Below are positions 63,461 through 64,000 of a DNA stretch of 64,000 bases, in pieces (positions within the stretch are counted from its first letter, which is position 1; each line of letters starts with the position of its first letter). A program made the translations under genes and the position numbers. A model generated the notes under the pieces. That model was not told the origin of the DNA and made no database searches. It saw nothing but the letters and a program-made list of their open reading frames with translations. Location: assembly GCA_043228905.1 (NCBI GenBank), contig JBHGNT010000022.1, positions 3,224,001 to 3,288,000 of the forward strand, read 5' to 3'. The stretch comes from Azolla caroliniana (taxonomy: Eukaryota > Polypodiophyta).

Positions 63461-63779
63461 GCATGTATGTAGTCGCCTTTGAAGATGCAATGATTAAGTA
63501 AGCAATTCGTGTCAAACATACATAGCGTTTCGGTCTAAACCCGTTAAGGATTAATCGGTTTGGATAAACTGGTGCTTAAACAAGTTTACGCTTAACCGGT
63601 TTGGTGAAACCCAGTTTAGGAGACGATTCGGTTCAAGTTTGAAATCTCCCAAATTGGTCAAGGCTTAACTGATTTGGCCACAAACCAGTTAAGCCGAAAC
63701 AAAACCGTTGTCGATTCCTATTGATGACACGAGTTGCTTGCTTAATCATTACATCTTCAAAGGCGACATACATACATAC
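63461..63779. repeat. Foldback (inverted-repeat) element
   Basis: Arms of about 55 bp, 63461-63515 and 63725-63779, are inverted copies (left GTCGCCTTTGAAGATGCAAT, right reverse complement GTCGCCTTTGAAGATGTAAT) with about four mismatches. The ~210-bp centre holds several AACCGGTTT-like and GGCTTAAC motifs that also pair imperfectly, so the whole ~320 bp can fold into a long hairpin. It is a MITE-like or hairpin-RNA-like element. Confidence 0.75.
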
Positions 63780-64000
63780 TGTTGAGAATCAAGCTCAACT
63801 TGGTCTAGTGTGTGAACTCACCTTGAGAGTGAATAAACACTCCAACGGTCAAGAGTCACCATTATGTCACCTCTTTGTATTCTAGCATTTAGTATTAGTC
63901 ATAGAATCACATTCTATGACACATAACTTATGAGCTTTCACATTCCCCATGCTCCATGAGTCTTGTAGTTAATGAAGAGAGAGGGTGACTATATAAAGCA
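63780..64000 (+). repeat. Probable LTR, cut by the window edge
   Basis: Starts TGTTGAGAATCAAGCTCAAC, similar in form to plant Copia LTR ends, contains the inverted pair CATAGAATC-ACATTCTATG and reaches a TATA box at 63990. The rest lies beyond the window. Confidence 0.5.
63990..63996 (+). promoter_or_regulatory. TATA box in the right-edge LTR
   Basis: GACTATATAAAGCA at the very end of the window, consistent with an LTR promoter. Confidence 0.45.

Overview
The window looks like pericentromeric or heterochromatic DNA of a land plant nuclear genome. The evidence is: tRNA-Leu(AAG) units resembling plant nuclear tRNA-Leu; Copia elements primed by initiator-tRNA-Met-type sites; Ty3/gypsy elements; AAACCCTAA telobox motifs. 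Some transposase motifs recall repeated 'uncharacterised' proteins of seed-free plants, so a fern, lycophyte or bryophyte is possible; that is recall, not shown. I see no ordinary host protein-coding gene. The DNA is nested mobile elements inside an unusual satellite.

The backbone is a head-to-tail satellite of about 141 bp per unit. Each unit is an 81-nt tRNA-Leu(AAG)-like gene plus a ~60-nt spacer. Blocks lie at 1168-1224, 6491-10274, 15646-21976, 26026-26391 (inverted), 33162-35079, 42397-45660, 58551-60480 and 61830-62250, roughly 130 units by length. Many units keep the cloverleaf, A and B boxes, an upstream CAA and a downstream T-run, so they look like or derive from self-contained Pol III cassettes. 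Others carry drifted anticodons, expanded variable arms or an extra hairpin.

Elements in the satellite, left to right: a decayed Ty3/gypsy pol fragment (1-1160); decayed Copia A (1225-6490, minus); decayed Copia B (10275-15645, plus); a DNA transposon in two halves (21977-26025 and 26392-33161), best explained by one ~4.4 kb inversion that cut its transposase gene; inside its right half, E (28706-32257), a gag-only LTR element; F (35080-42396), a young, complete Ty3/gypsy element that is a plausible helper of E; a second transposon copy (45661-58550) interrupted by Copia C (47101-51814, LTRs apparently identical, one long ORF with an internal in-frame deletion) and by LTR cluster G (52837-55879); Copia fragment H (60481-61826), part of which recurs at 62252-62455; a foldback element (63461-63779); and the probable start of another LTR element at the right edge.

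E, F and G share a non-Met primer-binding site and a conserved box before the polypurine tract; E and F also share the 4-bp target duplication CCGT. This suggests one replication system with autonomous and non-autonomous members. The transposon carries two convergent genes and palindromic TAGCTAATTAGCTA minisatellites. The observations most worth following are the tRNA-Leu satellite, the clustering of insertion junctions at one position of its unit, the inversion-split transposon, and the E/F helper-parasite pair.
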